Assembly: GCA_935421135.1 (NCBI GenBank)
Contig: OW285193.1
Span: forward strand, 16,044,099 to 16,108,098
Source of the DNA: Bugulina stolonifera
Taxonomy: Eukaryota > Bryozoa > Gymnolaemata > Cheilostomatida > Bugulidae
Reading direction: 5' to 3'
Length of the DNA: 64,000 nt
The translations under genes were made by a program, and so were the position numbers. The notes below the pieces were generated by a model that was given only the letters and a program-made list of their open reading frames with translations, was not told the origin of the DNA and did not search any database. Below, one piece after another: positions 48,055-60,900 of the stretch. Within the stretch, counting starts at the first letter, position 1; every line of letters starts with the position of its first letter.

Positions 48055-48716
48055 TGTGATGGTACGCCCAGTCGTATCTTACATCTGACACTCATTATTG
48101 CGTGCATACATGTATATATCTGCTTGTACTTTACTCTTATATTGTTATATATGATTGTATGATTATATCTAAGTCTTTTAATGCCTTTTATACCCATGTA
48201 CAGAGGCCCGACCTCTCAGAATCCATTGATATTCATTTTGTACATGAATTGGACCATTATAAGCAACTTTTGTAGAACCCGACCTATTTTGAGTCGGCCG
48301 TCGGGCTTCCGGCGGCCATCTTGTTGCGCAACTTCCGGACGACCACACGTCGTCTTTTCCCGACGTCATGTCGGCCGGAAGTCCTTATACTATATAAAGG
48401 GCACTGTTTTACTGTTCATTGTCTCAGTCTACACTTGGCTTTCAATAAAGACACATCTATACTTGATACAGGGACTCTCTCTTCCTTTTACTAGGTCATT
48501 CGCTTTGCGAACCGCCTACTAGGTTGAACTACTCTCTTTCATTGTATAGTCTGAAGGTCGGACTTGAGATCAGATGGGTCGTCTTTGGTAGTATTTGGGC
48601 TACTGAGACCGCTCGATCTTTCATGTAATGCGAAGTCCTATTACCACTCATAGGCACTTCATTTCTGGGTCGATAGTCGTCCAAGGACGACCGCACCAAA
48701 ACACAGAAACCATTAC
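48055..48716 (+). repeat. 3' LTR
   Basis: Same length as the 5' LTR. I count three substitutions between them (in the TTTTGGGTCGG segment, in CTCTCCTCC, and in GGTCGAACTT). TATA box at 48391-48399, AATAAA at 48444-48449. Confidence 0.92.
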
Positions 48717-48981
48717 AATATTATGCCATAATATCTCCTATTGTAGCATATAAAAAACACATGCTTACTTCTATACAAAGGCTTGCATAATACAATAGTA
48801 TTATAATTTTATCAATTCTAATACTTGTCAAATAAAATCGATAATAGTGTGTGCCCTGGAGAAATACACTATTATTTGTATTATTTAGTACAGAGGAGTT
48901 TCATTCAAAGTCGACAAAATTTGATATATCATTGCCCGCTGCTCAGTACTGCTCAGTACTAAAAGGCAGGAAGAAAACAAT

Positions 48982-51900
48982 ATGGAGATCTCTGGTGTTT
49001 TATCAGCTGCATTGTTATTAACCTTGCTTCTCAACAGTAGTTCTCATGCTGCCGAATTTAAACTATATTTTGATCCTGAAGACAAGTACGAGCTGTCATG
49101 GTCATTTGATTCCACCAAACCTTCTGACGAAGTAACTTTCACAGTAAGTCAGCAATTGCAGTAATACAGTGCTAAAGAGAATTAGCACTTTGTTCATAAG
49201 AGCTAGTAGAATGGTGGCTGTTCTCAAACAAGCACATGTGTCTTTCTTAGATGTTGCTCGCATAGGTGATGAAAATGTATTGATCACTTTTAATTTCTGC
49301 CCTACTACATAAGAATTATCAGGTAGTTGGGTATCTAGCATTAGGTAAAGGCTACAGCAGTTACATGTAAATGTACTTGGCTGTTCAACACTATGAAGAT
49401 GTAAATCTTGTAGATTAAGTGTGAGACAACAGGATGGGTGGGTCTAGGGTTGTCCCCTAACGGAGCAATGACTGGAGCTGACATTGTGGTTATGTGGATA
49501 GATGGTGATGGAGAAGCTCATATTAAGGTATGATAACTCTGAAACAAAATTTATCACCTGCATAGTGAGTACTGCTCATATCAAGATAAACTTGCCAGAC
49601 AAGGGTGGTGAAAGATCCTACAACACTCTGTAGGGTATATTGATTTTGCATTTGCATAATATTGCAGCCTAATTATATGAATTAAATTATTTACTTCGAT
49701 AAAGAGGTGTTTGGAAATTATATAAAAAAGCACATATTCTATTGTAGGACATGCACGCAATCTCCAATGATTTCCCTGTATTAGATGGTTCACAGGACTA
49801 TACATTGCTATCATCTTCTGAGAATAACGGTATCTCTACTTTCACGTTTAAGAGAAAGATTAATACATGTGATTCAAATGACTACAAATTATCGGTAAGC
49901 CGCCCTGATAAGATACAAAATTGGGAATAACAACCCTGAGTGTGTACTATTATCACTCCTTGCTATTACTGTGAAATACTAGGTGTGTTCTACTATCACT
50001 CATTGCTATTACTGTGAACTACTTGGTGTGTTCTACTACCACTCCTTGCTATTACTGTGAACTACTTGGTGTGTTCTACTATCACTCCTTGCTATTACTG
50101 TGAAATCTTGTTTGCACGTTTCTTTAGTAAAAACAAAATGTGTTCTTTGTATGTTCACTAATCACCAACACCAAGCAACAACCTCACTGCTAGCTTAGCT
50201 TTTAGCCTTATTTCCATCAACCTAGCAGTAGTGCTATTCTGATCAATTATTGATATGGTATTTTTAACTTCAATAGCCTCAATGGCCTACATATACGTTG
50301 TAAATTTGCAAAGCTTTGTGTAAGGATACAATGCAATCTTGTATACATTAAGTTTGACCAGACTAGTCAACTATAACTAACTCATTTAGACTATAACAAT
50401 AAAAACACTGTTTTTTTTTTTAAACAAAAAACTAGCCACCTGTGGGCTGAGACATCTACCCATATATTGTAGACCGACACTACCAGACTGATATATGCCT
50501 ACGGTGACACTGATCCAGCTAACAATGAGTTCTCACCAAGTGACAAACATCAGTACAACAAAAAAGGAGCAAGAAGTGTTTATCTGTTGGAAGTGCAGCA
50601 AGCCGTGCATGCAGTACCTGAGGACTCCCTCACATTTGACATCATAGCACATAATGTACGTCTCACAAACCCTATTAATTCGGTATTAGTGTATAACTTT
50701 ATTTTATTGAAGGTTATAATTACAACTTGGATCTCATTTCAGAAGTGCCTAGCACGGCTATCAGGCACTTAACTTCTGGCAAAAAATGAGAGTAGATATA
50801 CCAGTGCAAGTACAACACATTTTCCATGATAAATAATGCATTTGAACATAACGACTACATGTCCATGAAGGTATTCATCAAAAATTTTTTCCAGCAGCCC
50901 CGTAATCCTGTAGCATAGTACGGAAGGACATTAGAAAAGCTGACCAGCCACTTTTTTGTCTTATTCTCTGTATTTCATTGAAATTTTATACTGGAACACC
51001 TAACCAGGGTAGCTACTTATTTTCGATAATATGTTAAATTATTATTGACAGTACACTATACCAGCAAAGGAGACAACATATATGTGTTCATTTCACTTCC
51101 TGCCGAAACTTGAAACCGCTCATCACATCATTGCAGTAAGGAGTTTTACTTTTAATCTTCTATAAACTTGATGATACATAATTTCAAACCTGTTATATTA
51201 TTATGTGAAACCATATTTTTGTTTAAAGTTTGTGTCTGGGTTCATATTTGTGTACAAAATAATGTTATGCTGAGGTTGTCAAATTTTAATTTCCTTTGTA
51301 ACACTATACTGACTATAGCATATTTCAATACAATCAGGACTTTAATTCAAGGTTAAACCAAACATCCAGAAGGGAAACGAGGCTTTTGTGCACCATCTTA
51401 TAGTCTATGGATGCTGGGGTGTAGACAAGGCACACCTCAAGCATGGTACAGCCTTTCAAGGTGAATGCTACACACCAGGAATGCCAGAATTTGAAGGCTC
51501 TTGTACAAGTGCTATGGTTGGTTGGGCTGTTGGTGGCAACGTAAGTTACAAAAAAGTGTGTCTGTTGTCGTAAAAAATAGTATGAGTAGTGCAGTGTTAT
51601 CATTTTTAGTTTTAACTAAACGCCCACTTTGTAGCTTATGCCTTCAGTCAGCATTTGAACGAATCCATTGAAATTCCAAATTACCAGACAGGTTGCACAA
51701 TTTACAAGAACATGTACATGTACATATATATGTATATCACCCCAAAAAGTTAGAAAAAGACATGCTATCATACATAATATAATGCCACGCTATTTTACAT
51801 GTAGATATATACAGGTTATACAAGTAATTATTATTACATGCACTTTTAGAAACTGAGCCTTCAGCTCCCAGATCCAGAACTATATACATGTATATCCATA

Positions 51901-54900
51901 GCACATGTTAGCTCAGCTTCGTATTGTTAATAGGGAATATACTTACCAGAAGACACAGGATTCAGAATTGGCTCTGGAAACAGCCTTTCCCCAGACTACT
52001 TCATGATGGAAACCCATTATGACAACCAGCAAGTCGTTAGAGGTAAGTCTTTTAGCCACGGGCACCCCAGGCTACTGATTATTGAACTTGGCATTACAAT
52101 TCTACTACCTCCAAGACATCCTTCAGTAGTTTTCTCTTAATATAAGTTAATGCACATCTGATACTTTCACTGTTACAAGTCAAACAAATGAAAAAAGAGC
52201 TGTGCCCACCGTGTGAAAAGTAGAGCTTTTATTCCCTACTATGGAACTAAACATACGTGCTAAGGAGCAAGAGCAAAAAAATCTAGTCTCACCTGCTCAA
52301 AGTCCCTGGAGATAGTCTGGGTGTACATTATTTGAATAAAATCTTTCTCTAAAAGGTATCAGGTTATCTATTTTATTGCTATTTGGTGACATTTAAACTA
52401 TTTTTTTTAAATATAAATGACTGATTTTAAGTCTACCTGGTGTTTTATGAAATTTGGTGACATTGTACAACAGGTAAAACTCAGGACATCTGGAAAATTA
52501 GTCCAGGGATAAACACAAACTAGAGGGTGTCATGACCAAATTTGGACACTTGATATGTATGGAACTAAATAGTGCCCTCTTGGTGTTGAGTGTTTTTGAA
52601 AAATTGATTCATGAATAATTTCCTAAAAGGAATGCTGAATTTGGGATAATTACAATTACAAGTCAATTGCAGCTATTACTTATTAGCTCTCCTACTCTCA
52701 CCCTCACTTTGTAATACTTTCATGTTGTGTGCTCTGGTAATGGTGATCCTTAGACATTACACAGCTAAAAAATTATACAATTCTCAATGTTTAGGTCAAG
52801 TGGATTCATCAGGCGTAACTATTGTTTACACACCAAAGTTACGCAAGACAGATTCTGGTGTTGTAACTATTGGAAGCGTCATTGGCCTATTCGTGCCTCC
52901 CCAAGTAGAAGAATTTGAAAACGTTGCCTACTGCCACAGCAGCTGCACAAACATGGTAGGTAACATTCCTTTCCTAAGAAAATCAGACGGAAAAAATTCT
53001 CTTTATAATTGCTTCTACAGAGCAATACTGGCCCCTCGACTAGCTCTGCTATTGGTCAGCCACGTTAAAGAATTGTGTCTGGCGCCACGAATATTATTAT
53101 TATTATTACTTCACATAACCTGAGTCATACATAATATTGCGAATGTAGGCCAATGCGTCATATGGTGAAGGTGTTTTCTACTGTAATTTTTCTATGCACT
53201 TTCAAATTTATGTTTTAGTGGATACCTGAGGAAGGTGTTACCATATATGGTTATCTACTGCACTCCCATTTACTCGGTGTGGGTATAAAAATTGAGCATT
53301 ACAGGGATAACAAACCATTGGCAATACTGGCTGAAGATCGACATTATAATTTCAACTTTCAAGAGCAGAGGATGCTGAAAGATCGTATCAAGCTGATGAG
53401 AGTAAGTCGACGACAAAGTTGAATGTGCCAAATAATCTTACAATGCTATATTATTAGAATATTAAGAAGACGTGAATACAAATTCAGAAAAATAAATGAA
53501 GTATGCTATTCTGAATTAGTACTAAATCATTATTAATGTGCATATGATTAGGCCTACAATATTCACATAAATATGAAGTATTATGCCTAAGTTTTACAGC
53601 CAGGTACTGAGGCCAAGTCAGTTGTCAAATCAGACCCTTTCTTTGCTCATTGTTGACTTTTTATTTCAGGGAGACAGTTTAAAGATCACATGCAAATACA
53701 GTTCAACAGGAAGACAAAAGCTAACCATTGTAAGTGTTTTAGTTTAAATGTACCTTTCTTATTATAATACTATTATTATAGTAAAGTCCAGTTTACTTTA
53801 TAACTTTTGTATTACATCATGTCTTTTTAGTTCTGTCTACATGTATCTGTAGAATTTCTTTGACTAAATAGCCCAGGGTGCTTGCTTTTTGGTTAGTTTT
53901 TATTATTAGGGAAATAATAAGTGGTCAGTACCAAGACACAGTCATGACTTGATACATGCACTAGGACCACATTCTAAATACCAGAGACGAATTCTAAATA
54001 TCAGAATACAGGTATCCTAAGATATACATGTATTATGAGGCTGCTAGAACATTAATTGAGTTGACTTGAGTGGCTAACTATACTCATGAGTTGCCATTGT
54101 TGTTGCTATTTTAGGGTGGGCAAGGCACTTATGATGAAATGTGTACAGGATTTATTGCATACTATCCTCGGCAAGAGATCGTCATTTGTGGATCAGCTCC
54201 AGGGTTCATGGTCAATAAACTGGACAGTCTCTATTCAGGACTCTCTTTGAAACCTAATGAGTATGATAGTCGATTATATATTTTTATGTCACCAGGTTTG
54301 ATGGATAGCTTTTGCACTCCCTTTATGTCATAGACGATACAAACAAGTTTTTGTTATATTTTAGTGATCTAAAACTACAAGTAATTATCATTTTAGGTTA
54401 CCATTAGCACAAACTCTAAAGACAACCTTATTTGGAAATGCTATGCGTGTTGATAACATAAAATTAATGATGTATTTGTAGTGCAAAATGTTATATTAAA
54501 ATGTCAAAAATTACTACCAAATAGCTTTAAAGGTTATTATTAAATGCAATTAAATATTTTTATTGCAATTTTTTGTTATGTAGAACTGAGTATTTTGGAA
54601 TCAAAGCGATTGATGCATATGGAGCCTTAAAAACTGTTTCTACATGGACAAATGAGATGGTTGCATCAGCTCAAACAAGCTACAAGAAGAGTTACCCTAT
54701 TGGTGCCTGTGGGAAGTACAGCGGCAGTAAGGTTGATGGAGTAAGTAGTTTCACCCTTTGTTATGCAATGCTTCAAAATTTGCAAGTGAGAAGAGCATGA
54801 TATTTCACCTAGACTTTTGTTCAAAAATCTAAAAGCATGGGGTAGCCGGATAGGCCTTATTGTATTGAAAAAACTCCTGATTGGCACCCATCCAAAATGT

Positions 54901-55229
54901 ATTAGTTGCTCTACAAATGAGGAGTTAGAGAGGAAACAACTCTAACTTCCAATATAACGGTCAGTTGAAAGATATTCTATCACACAGAGTACGGCCAAAT
55001 GGTATAATGAAACGCTCTTCACCTCACACCCATTTCTGTAGCACAGTATTTATTTTTCTCTTCCACTGAATAGATTGACATATTTGACCCGGCACCATTC
55101 ACAAGCATCGAGATGCAGGAGAGTAATGACACATGCATAGACTACAGCACCAAAGGGATTTCAAGCTCAGCACAGCTACAAGTATGCATTACAGCGATGC
55201 TGCCATGTTTAATGTTCGTGCTTCGTTAA
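48982..55229 (+). CDS. DBH/MOXD1-like copper type II monooxygenase, array copy D (most diverged, with hydrophobic tail)
   Basis: Exons: 48982-49143, 49414-49527, 49748-49894, 50473-50655, 51052-51135, 51352-51540, 51934-52042, 52795-52955, 53219-53401, 53670-53729, 54115-54260, 54584-54740, 55074-55229; 616 aa. Exon count and phases match A to C, though protein and introns are clearly more diverged. The signal peptide begins MEISGVLSAALLLTLLLNSS. DOMON has DYTLLSSSEN and FKRKINTCDSNDY. CuH ligands are VHH in exon 6 (one residue later than in A to C) and THYDN in exon 7; CuM ligands are HSH in exon 9 and DEMC in exon 11. The C-terminus ends in a hydrophobic stretch (VCITAMLPCLMFVLR) after a Ser-rich linker, like a GPI signal. 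No lesions. It lies just downstream of the LTR element, whose 3' LTR ends 265 bases before the start codon and could influence expression. Confidence 0.9.
49941..50108 (+). repeat. 43-bp tandem repeat, about 4 copies
   Basis: Unit of about 43 bases (TGTGTTCTACTATCACTCCT then TGCTATTACTGTGAACTACT and TGG), nearly four copies, in intron 3 of copy D. Confidence 0.9.
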
Positions 55230-55889
55230 AGGCTGGTTGACTAACTCAATTTTGCATGAATATACACTGCATTACTAAGTTGGACTAGTTTAAACCAGTG
55301 TAAGCCGAGTCTAGGATGGCCAATATTGGGCCAATTATATTTATTGGTTAATTACTGTATCATAGCAACAATTTTACCAAGGCTGTAAAATTTGTCATCA
55401 GTTTGAAATTGTCCTTTCTTAGATTTAAACTGAACGATTTCAAAGACCACACAGCAATTGTTGGGTTTTTACTAGTGGTAATTTGTCAGAGCATAGTTTC
55501 ATTCAAAAATAAGACAACTCTACACTTTTGTAATAAATTAGCAACGACTAGGTGAGAATTGAGTTTTCGTTTTTGATCAGTGAAAATTGAGTAAAGTATT
55601 TGGTCCTAGTAAACCAACATACAGGGCAAAATAGGGAGCTGGTAGAACTTACATTATGAATTTGTAAATTGCTGCAGCATCACCAGCTACTTATCATGAC
55701 ATCATAATTTTTAATGCTGAATTTTTGTAATGCTTGAAGTAATTATTGTTTTTGATACAAATAGCAAAATTTGTTACCTGCAACCTACAATGTAATTATA
55801 CCACACTTTTTTCAACTGTTAGTGTTTTATGTGAGAACCCAGTGTGTTTACATAAGCATAATATGTACTAAATCAATGGTACACCCACG

Positions 55890-55922
55890 AAGTTATCCTC
55901 TCTTATGGAGAGAGGATAACTT
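55890..55922. repeat. Hairpin, 13-bp stem with 7-base loop
   Basis: AAGTTATCCTCTC (55890-55902) pairs with GAGAGGATAACTT (55910-55922). Perfect stem. Function unknown. Confidence 0.7.
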
Positions 55923-56302
55923 TGAATAATAACATTTTCCAACACTGATTTCAACATTTTAACTTGCTTTCCAATGCTCATTGAATATATGTATTATTAT
56001 ACATTCCTACATAATTATTGTATTATTTCAGTATTTTGTGTGTGCTGATACTGTTGTTACACAAATACAATCATATTCACCTATAATTTTAACTCCCTTT
56101 GAAGGTGTAATTCTGATTTATTTTTTTATGTCAAAGATTTTCACATTTTAAGTGATATTGGAACTTTGCCATGTATATATATGTATTATATGATCAATGT
56201 ATTTACATATTTTATTCCAAACTCTTTGTTCTCTTCCCCAGCATTTACTGAACAATACTGTTGAGTATATAAGCAGCCTTATATCTATTATAGTGTAATA
56301 GT

Positions 56303-57342
56303 TAATATAGCTGCTAATAGTTGCTCAAGTACTAATTACAAAGTAAAGCCTCGGCCCCAAACTAGATCACCAATAAATGTTTGCTTTAAAGACCTAAAAC
56401 CCAGGTTAATGGAATAGTGCTAAATATACCAGGTGGGAGGTATACAAACGGTCAATAACCAACACCCTGTACTACTTGTTTGAAGGACCTATGTAGAACC
56501 CAGGTTAATGGAATAGTGCTAAATATACCTGGTGGGAGGTATACAAACACATACACTGTAAATGATTATATCTATACACTTACCATTGTTTTGAGAAGCA
56601 TATACAGGTACTATTTATAGTTACAACCAGCTTCCTTACTACATAGCCTCACAGGGGTCCATATACAATGTACATAGCAATAATTATTATCCAACAACTA
56701 CACTGTGGCATCAACTGACTCACTAGCTAATCTGCTGCCAAACAGAAGCTGAAAGAGATTCTTCTGCAACTGCTGGCTGCATGTGGGTGGTCTCCTCCTG
56801 ATAGGTTAGCTTTCTACACTCTACCCAGAATGCACCTTTGGACCTTCGCCAATAATTAATCACTTCTGCTGCTTCTTACTAGGAGAAGCCCAGTTGGAAG
56901 TACATGTGCATGTATTTGATCAGAAAACAATAAAGGTCAGTTGGATAATTAGTCAGAGCAGATAGGAGATCAGATTTTCAGGTAAGACATGATTGGAAAC
57001 TGGAGGTTCAGGATTGGATAAGTTTATCAGTCATGGTAGACATATCACCTATACTATTGTAACTCTTACTGTAACTGTTTACTTCCTTCAAACAGAAGCC
57101 TACCCATTACCATTACACAGCAATATACATTACATGTACCAACATTTTATTGCTAGTTGAGCAAACGTGTCATGCTTATAACTTGCAGCTGGGCGGTTAA
57201 AAGTCTATAAGGGTTTTTGAAGGCAAAGTACTATCTGCTATGACTATGTACATTGTATGTAAGAGGCACATGCAAACCCATAGTTTAATATCATGCAATT
57301 TAATAAGTCTACTGCTGACAATTAGAAGTTATCCACCCCACC
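56303..57342 (+). repeat. Second copy of the copy C upstream module, without a gene
   Basis: Homologous to 33741-34517 in the same orientation. A segment of about 60 bases (AACCCAGGTTAATGGAATAG onward) is repeated in tandem inside it, and an extra block of about 250 bases (56860-57110) is absent from the other copy. Confidence 0.78.
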
Positions 57343-57917
57343 TCTTCCCCAAAATGAGAAGCCCATTCTCCTACTGTTGTTCATCAAATTATCCTGAACT
57401 AAACCACTCTTTGAACAAAGATATACTTTTATATTATTTTGAACCTAAGACTTATATCATCATTTATTGCTGAAGGCAAAAATTTATCATTCTATACATT
57501 GAATAAATTCAGTATTCTGAACAAGAATTAGATTTTTGAATATACAATAAATATATCACAATGGAAATAAGTAAGGGGGCCTGCACTGAAATACATGTAG
57601 TGATTTACATTATGTCATTATGATAGTCTCAACACTGTACACAAAAATGTGACCAAATTAGAAATTCAGAAGATTTTTAAATAATAAAGAGATTGTAAAC
57701 TGGAAAAGAGGAGAATGCTCAGGTCCACAGACCCAGAGATTGTTAGCAAAGCAAAAACAGGAAAGTTGAGAGGTTAGCCCATTATAATAAGTAGTAAACA
57801 GTAAGTAATACTTGCTGTAACAAACTATGCAAAATAATTCAGTATATGCAGATTGAAAATAATTAATCGACATATTGTGCTTAAACCAGGAGAATCACAG
57901 TAGAGAGAATCAGCCAA

Positions 57918-60900
57918 TCAGAGCTCATCGTGAACAACACCATCATCTTCTATAACCTCAGCAGCCTGTTGAATGTCTTGAATTTCCTGCAATGATGTCA
58001 GTAACACGGAGAACCAGTTGATAAGTAGGTAAGTCAGTGACTGCTTACTGTCTTAGCTCACCTTGAGAAGTTACCATAGTGCATGTGTGTATCTTGTATG
58101 CAATGCAGGTGTGGACAATGCCTTTTATTAGATTTTGTAAGCTCTACACAACTTCAGGAAAGAAAATATAATAGCCTGTACATAGTTTTAGGTCGTAGAG
58201 ATCCCTCACACGTTTTCAAGATGAAAGGGATAAATTTCGGCAAAATTGCTTAAAAATGTCTTTTTCTCATATAAACAACTATTCAGCATTTAGGATAAAT
58301 AACGTTGAATATCGAAGCCAACTAGGAGATGAGCCAATCATATTTGAGTACTCACCTTAAACACCGCACTGATATCGGACCAAAGAACATCCGGCATAGA
58401 ATTTAAATCCTCTGCATTGACTTCTCCATCTTTGCTAACGTCAATGATTGCAAATGCCTAGGTAGTGATAGAGAATTGAAAAACAAACAAACAGGTTTCA
58501 TCTTCAAAAGTTGTCATTTAGACTGAAAAACAAACGCTTTTCTCCCCAAGCATGTAAATTTGCTGGCAACCGTTACCTCGCATGAATCGTGATACCTCCC
58601 AACTATACTCATCATTCACATTACTTTACTAAATTTCAACATTTTTCTCTCCAGACAGCATGGTGATTGGTTTAGCATCATTAAAGTAAGTCAGTTCCAA
58701 GTGGAGTTAATTATTTGATTATGTTAGATTGACAGACTATCCTTAGTATGGTTATAATGACATTAGAGACCCTAGTCTAATGTGCGTGAATTGGTTGGAG
58801 TTGTCATATCATCCAAACATGTATATGTATACAAGAGATAATAACTCCAGCTAAAACCTGAGACTGAACACCATACCAAATAGCTGGTTGACCCAAATGC
58901 ACTGGGCTAACAAAATTTGTACATTCAAAGCTTGGCACACAGCTGGGAAACTACATAGTACATATTTATGACTAGAATATAATATGCTAACTGGTATAGG
59001 CCTACCTTCCTAAGGAGTGACATGGCTTGCTCATGCTCGATGGATCCCACAAACCCTGGATCTTCCATCATCTAAAATTAAGTACTCACAAATAGTTATC
59101 GAACATCCACTCAGAAAGATGAAAAGGCGAGTTTTTAAAGGAAACCAAAAGAGCATAAACAAGTCTTGGACTAAACTGTCATGGCATTTCCAGAGTCACA
59201 TTCAGAATGAAATAAATGTAAAACCAACTAATAATAACCACATAGCATGAGCATAACTATTGTGTATACATGTACATGTATGTACATTGTGTTTATTGAA
59301 TATACTTACAAACATATATTATAAATATTGGGCTTTCAACAACAAATGTATACAATGTGGACAGCAGTAGACTCTGTACTTACAGGAATGTGAAGAGAAG
59401 CTATAAATTTCCCAACATACAGGGAGTTGTCCTTTATCACCTCTGTAATATAATCTCTACAAATAACAAATATAATTGCAAAACACAATCACTGTAGACC
59501 CACAGTGGAGAGACAGATACACATGTACCACTTAGCCTAAACTGGTATAGGGTATACAATAGCATATTGTATATATTGAACACTTTCCCTACAGTGTAAC
59601 AAAAAGCTAGAGTATGATATATAAACCTCAGCCACCAGCATGTTATATAGAGTAGCTACTAGATTACATCTATTAAAGATCATGCATTCTAAAAGTGTAT
59701 ACGCATAGATTAGAATTGTAACAAATCATACAAAGTACAATCGCGTCCAATCTGATATATCCCTCCATAGCATTGTCTACCAAAATGTTGTTTTCTAGCT
59801 AGTGTTGTGTGGATTGAAATGCACATAACAAATGTATATTATATCATACAGCTCTGACAGGCCTACCACATAAAACATCTCCATCAAACCTAAGGTAATT
59901 ATATTGTACTAATAAATATCAAAATACCTGATCATAGCAGGTGACGAGTCAATCGTCTCAAATCCTGTAGTTTCCACTTTGTCCAATGTCCAGTTAGGAT
60001 CAAATGGTCTGTCACATTTATCCAAATCAATTTGATTATTTTTATATGAATCCCACCAAATATTTACTGCAATGTTTCTGTCGTAGGAACGTACCTGATG
60101 AATCCTACAGAATAAGGAGTACAACTACATGACATTAATATAATGTACATGCGCTCACTCAGATAGATTAACTAAAATATTACTGTATTGGCTTAATCCC
60201 AAATATACAGCACATATTTATTTTAGTTCCCATTTGACAACAGACAAGTTGTATTGAGCTACCTTGATTAGATGAATATAGGTGTACAACTGTTTATAAC
60301 AAGTAGTTCATGTTGTGTGCAGCATACCTTCAAAAAGCCATATTGGAAGTCAGTCAGATTGCAATGATGTCGGTGACAAAATACAACCATTCTCTAGGTA
60401 CTTGGATTAAAAATGTTTCTAAATCAAAATAATCTCTGGGCATATCCATTGGAGTTTCACACTACATGTAGATTAAACCGTTATAACTCTACCATTTAAA
60501 GGGAATGTAGAGGCAGTCTCCAGCCTCCATGTCAGCATGCATGAACTTTACGTCAGCAAGACCAGGATACTTGCTGTAATCAACATCATCAACGTCTATA
60601 CCAGAGTACGCACCTTCTGGATGGTCAATCAAAACTTTATCCTACGGAAAGCAATGACATCCGCATACAATTATCCTGTCTCGCAACATTTGGAGAAGGA
60701 ATAATTTACATTTTTACAAAAGCCATAACCACACTCCTATAGTTTTCTAAGTTATAGTAAAGAGAGTTTCCTTCTTGTTTGGGCTTACTTTATAGTCAGG
60801 AGGGACAATTACGAATCTCTTTCTGCCAGCTATAAGACAGTTGAGGTTCTCCACTGAATCTGTATGAACCACTGAGCTAGTACCTCCACTACTAATCCAC

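Larger units (their letters stand above)
43709..48716 (+). mobile_element. Non-autonomous LTR retrotransposon encoding Gag with zinc fingers, no Pol
   Basis: 5008-base element with two 662-base LTRs (43709-44370 and 48055-48716) that differ at about three sites, so insertion is young. Flanks are CATAT (43704-43708) and AATAT (48717-48721), a 5-bp duplication with one mismatch. The internal region (3684 bases) has a TGG-starting primer-site-like sequence at 44373, a gag-type reading frame at 44706, an in-frame extension to 48041, and a GAGGGGG polypurine tract directly before the 3' LTR. No protease, reverse transcriptase, RNase H or integrase can be fitted. The gag segment resembles Ty3/gypsy Gag. 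It is clearly more GC-rich than its surroundings. Confidence 0.88.
55230..57917. other. Convergent intergenic region between copy D and the JmjC gene
   Basis: Contains the 3' end of D, a short hairpin (55890-55922) and a second copy of the upstream module of copy C (56303-57342). No monooxygenase exon follows that module. No other gene seen. Confidence 0.5.
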
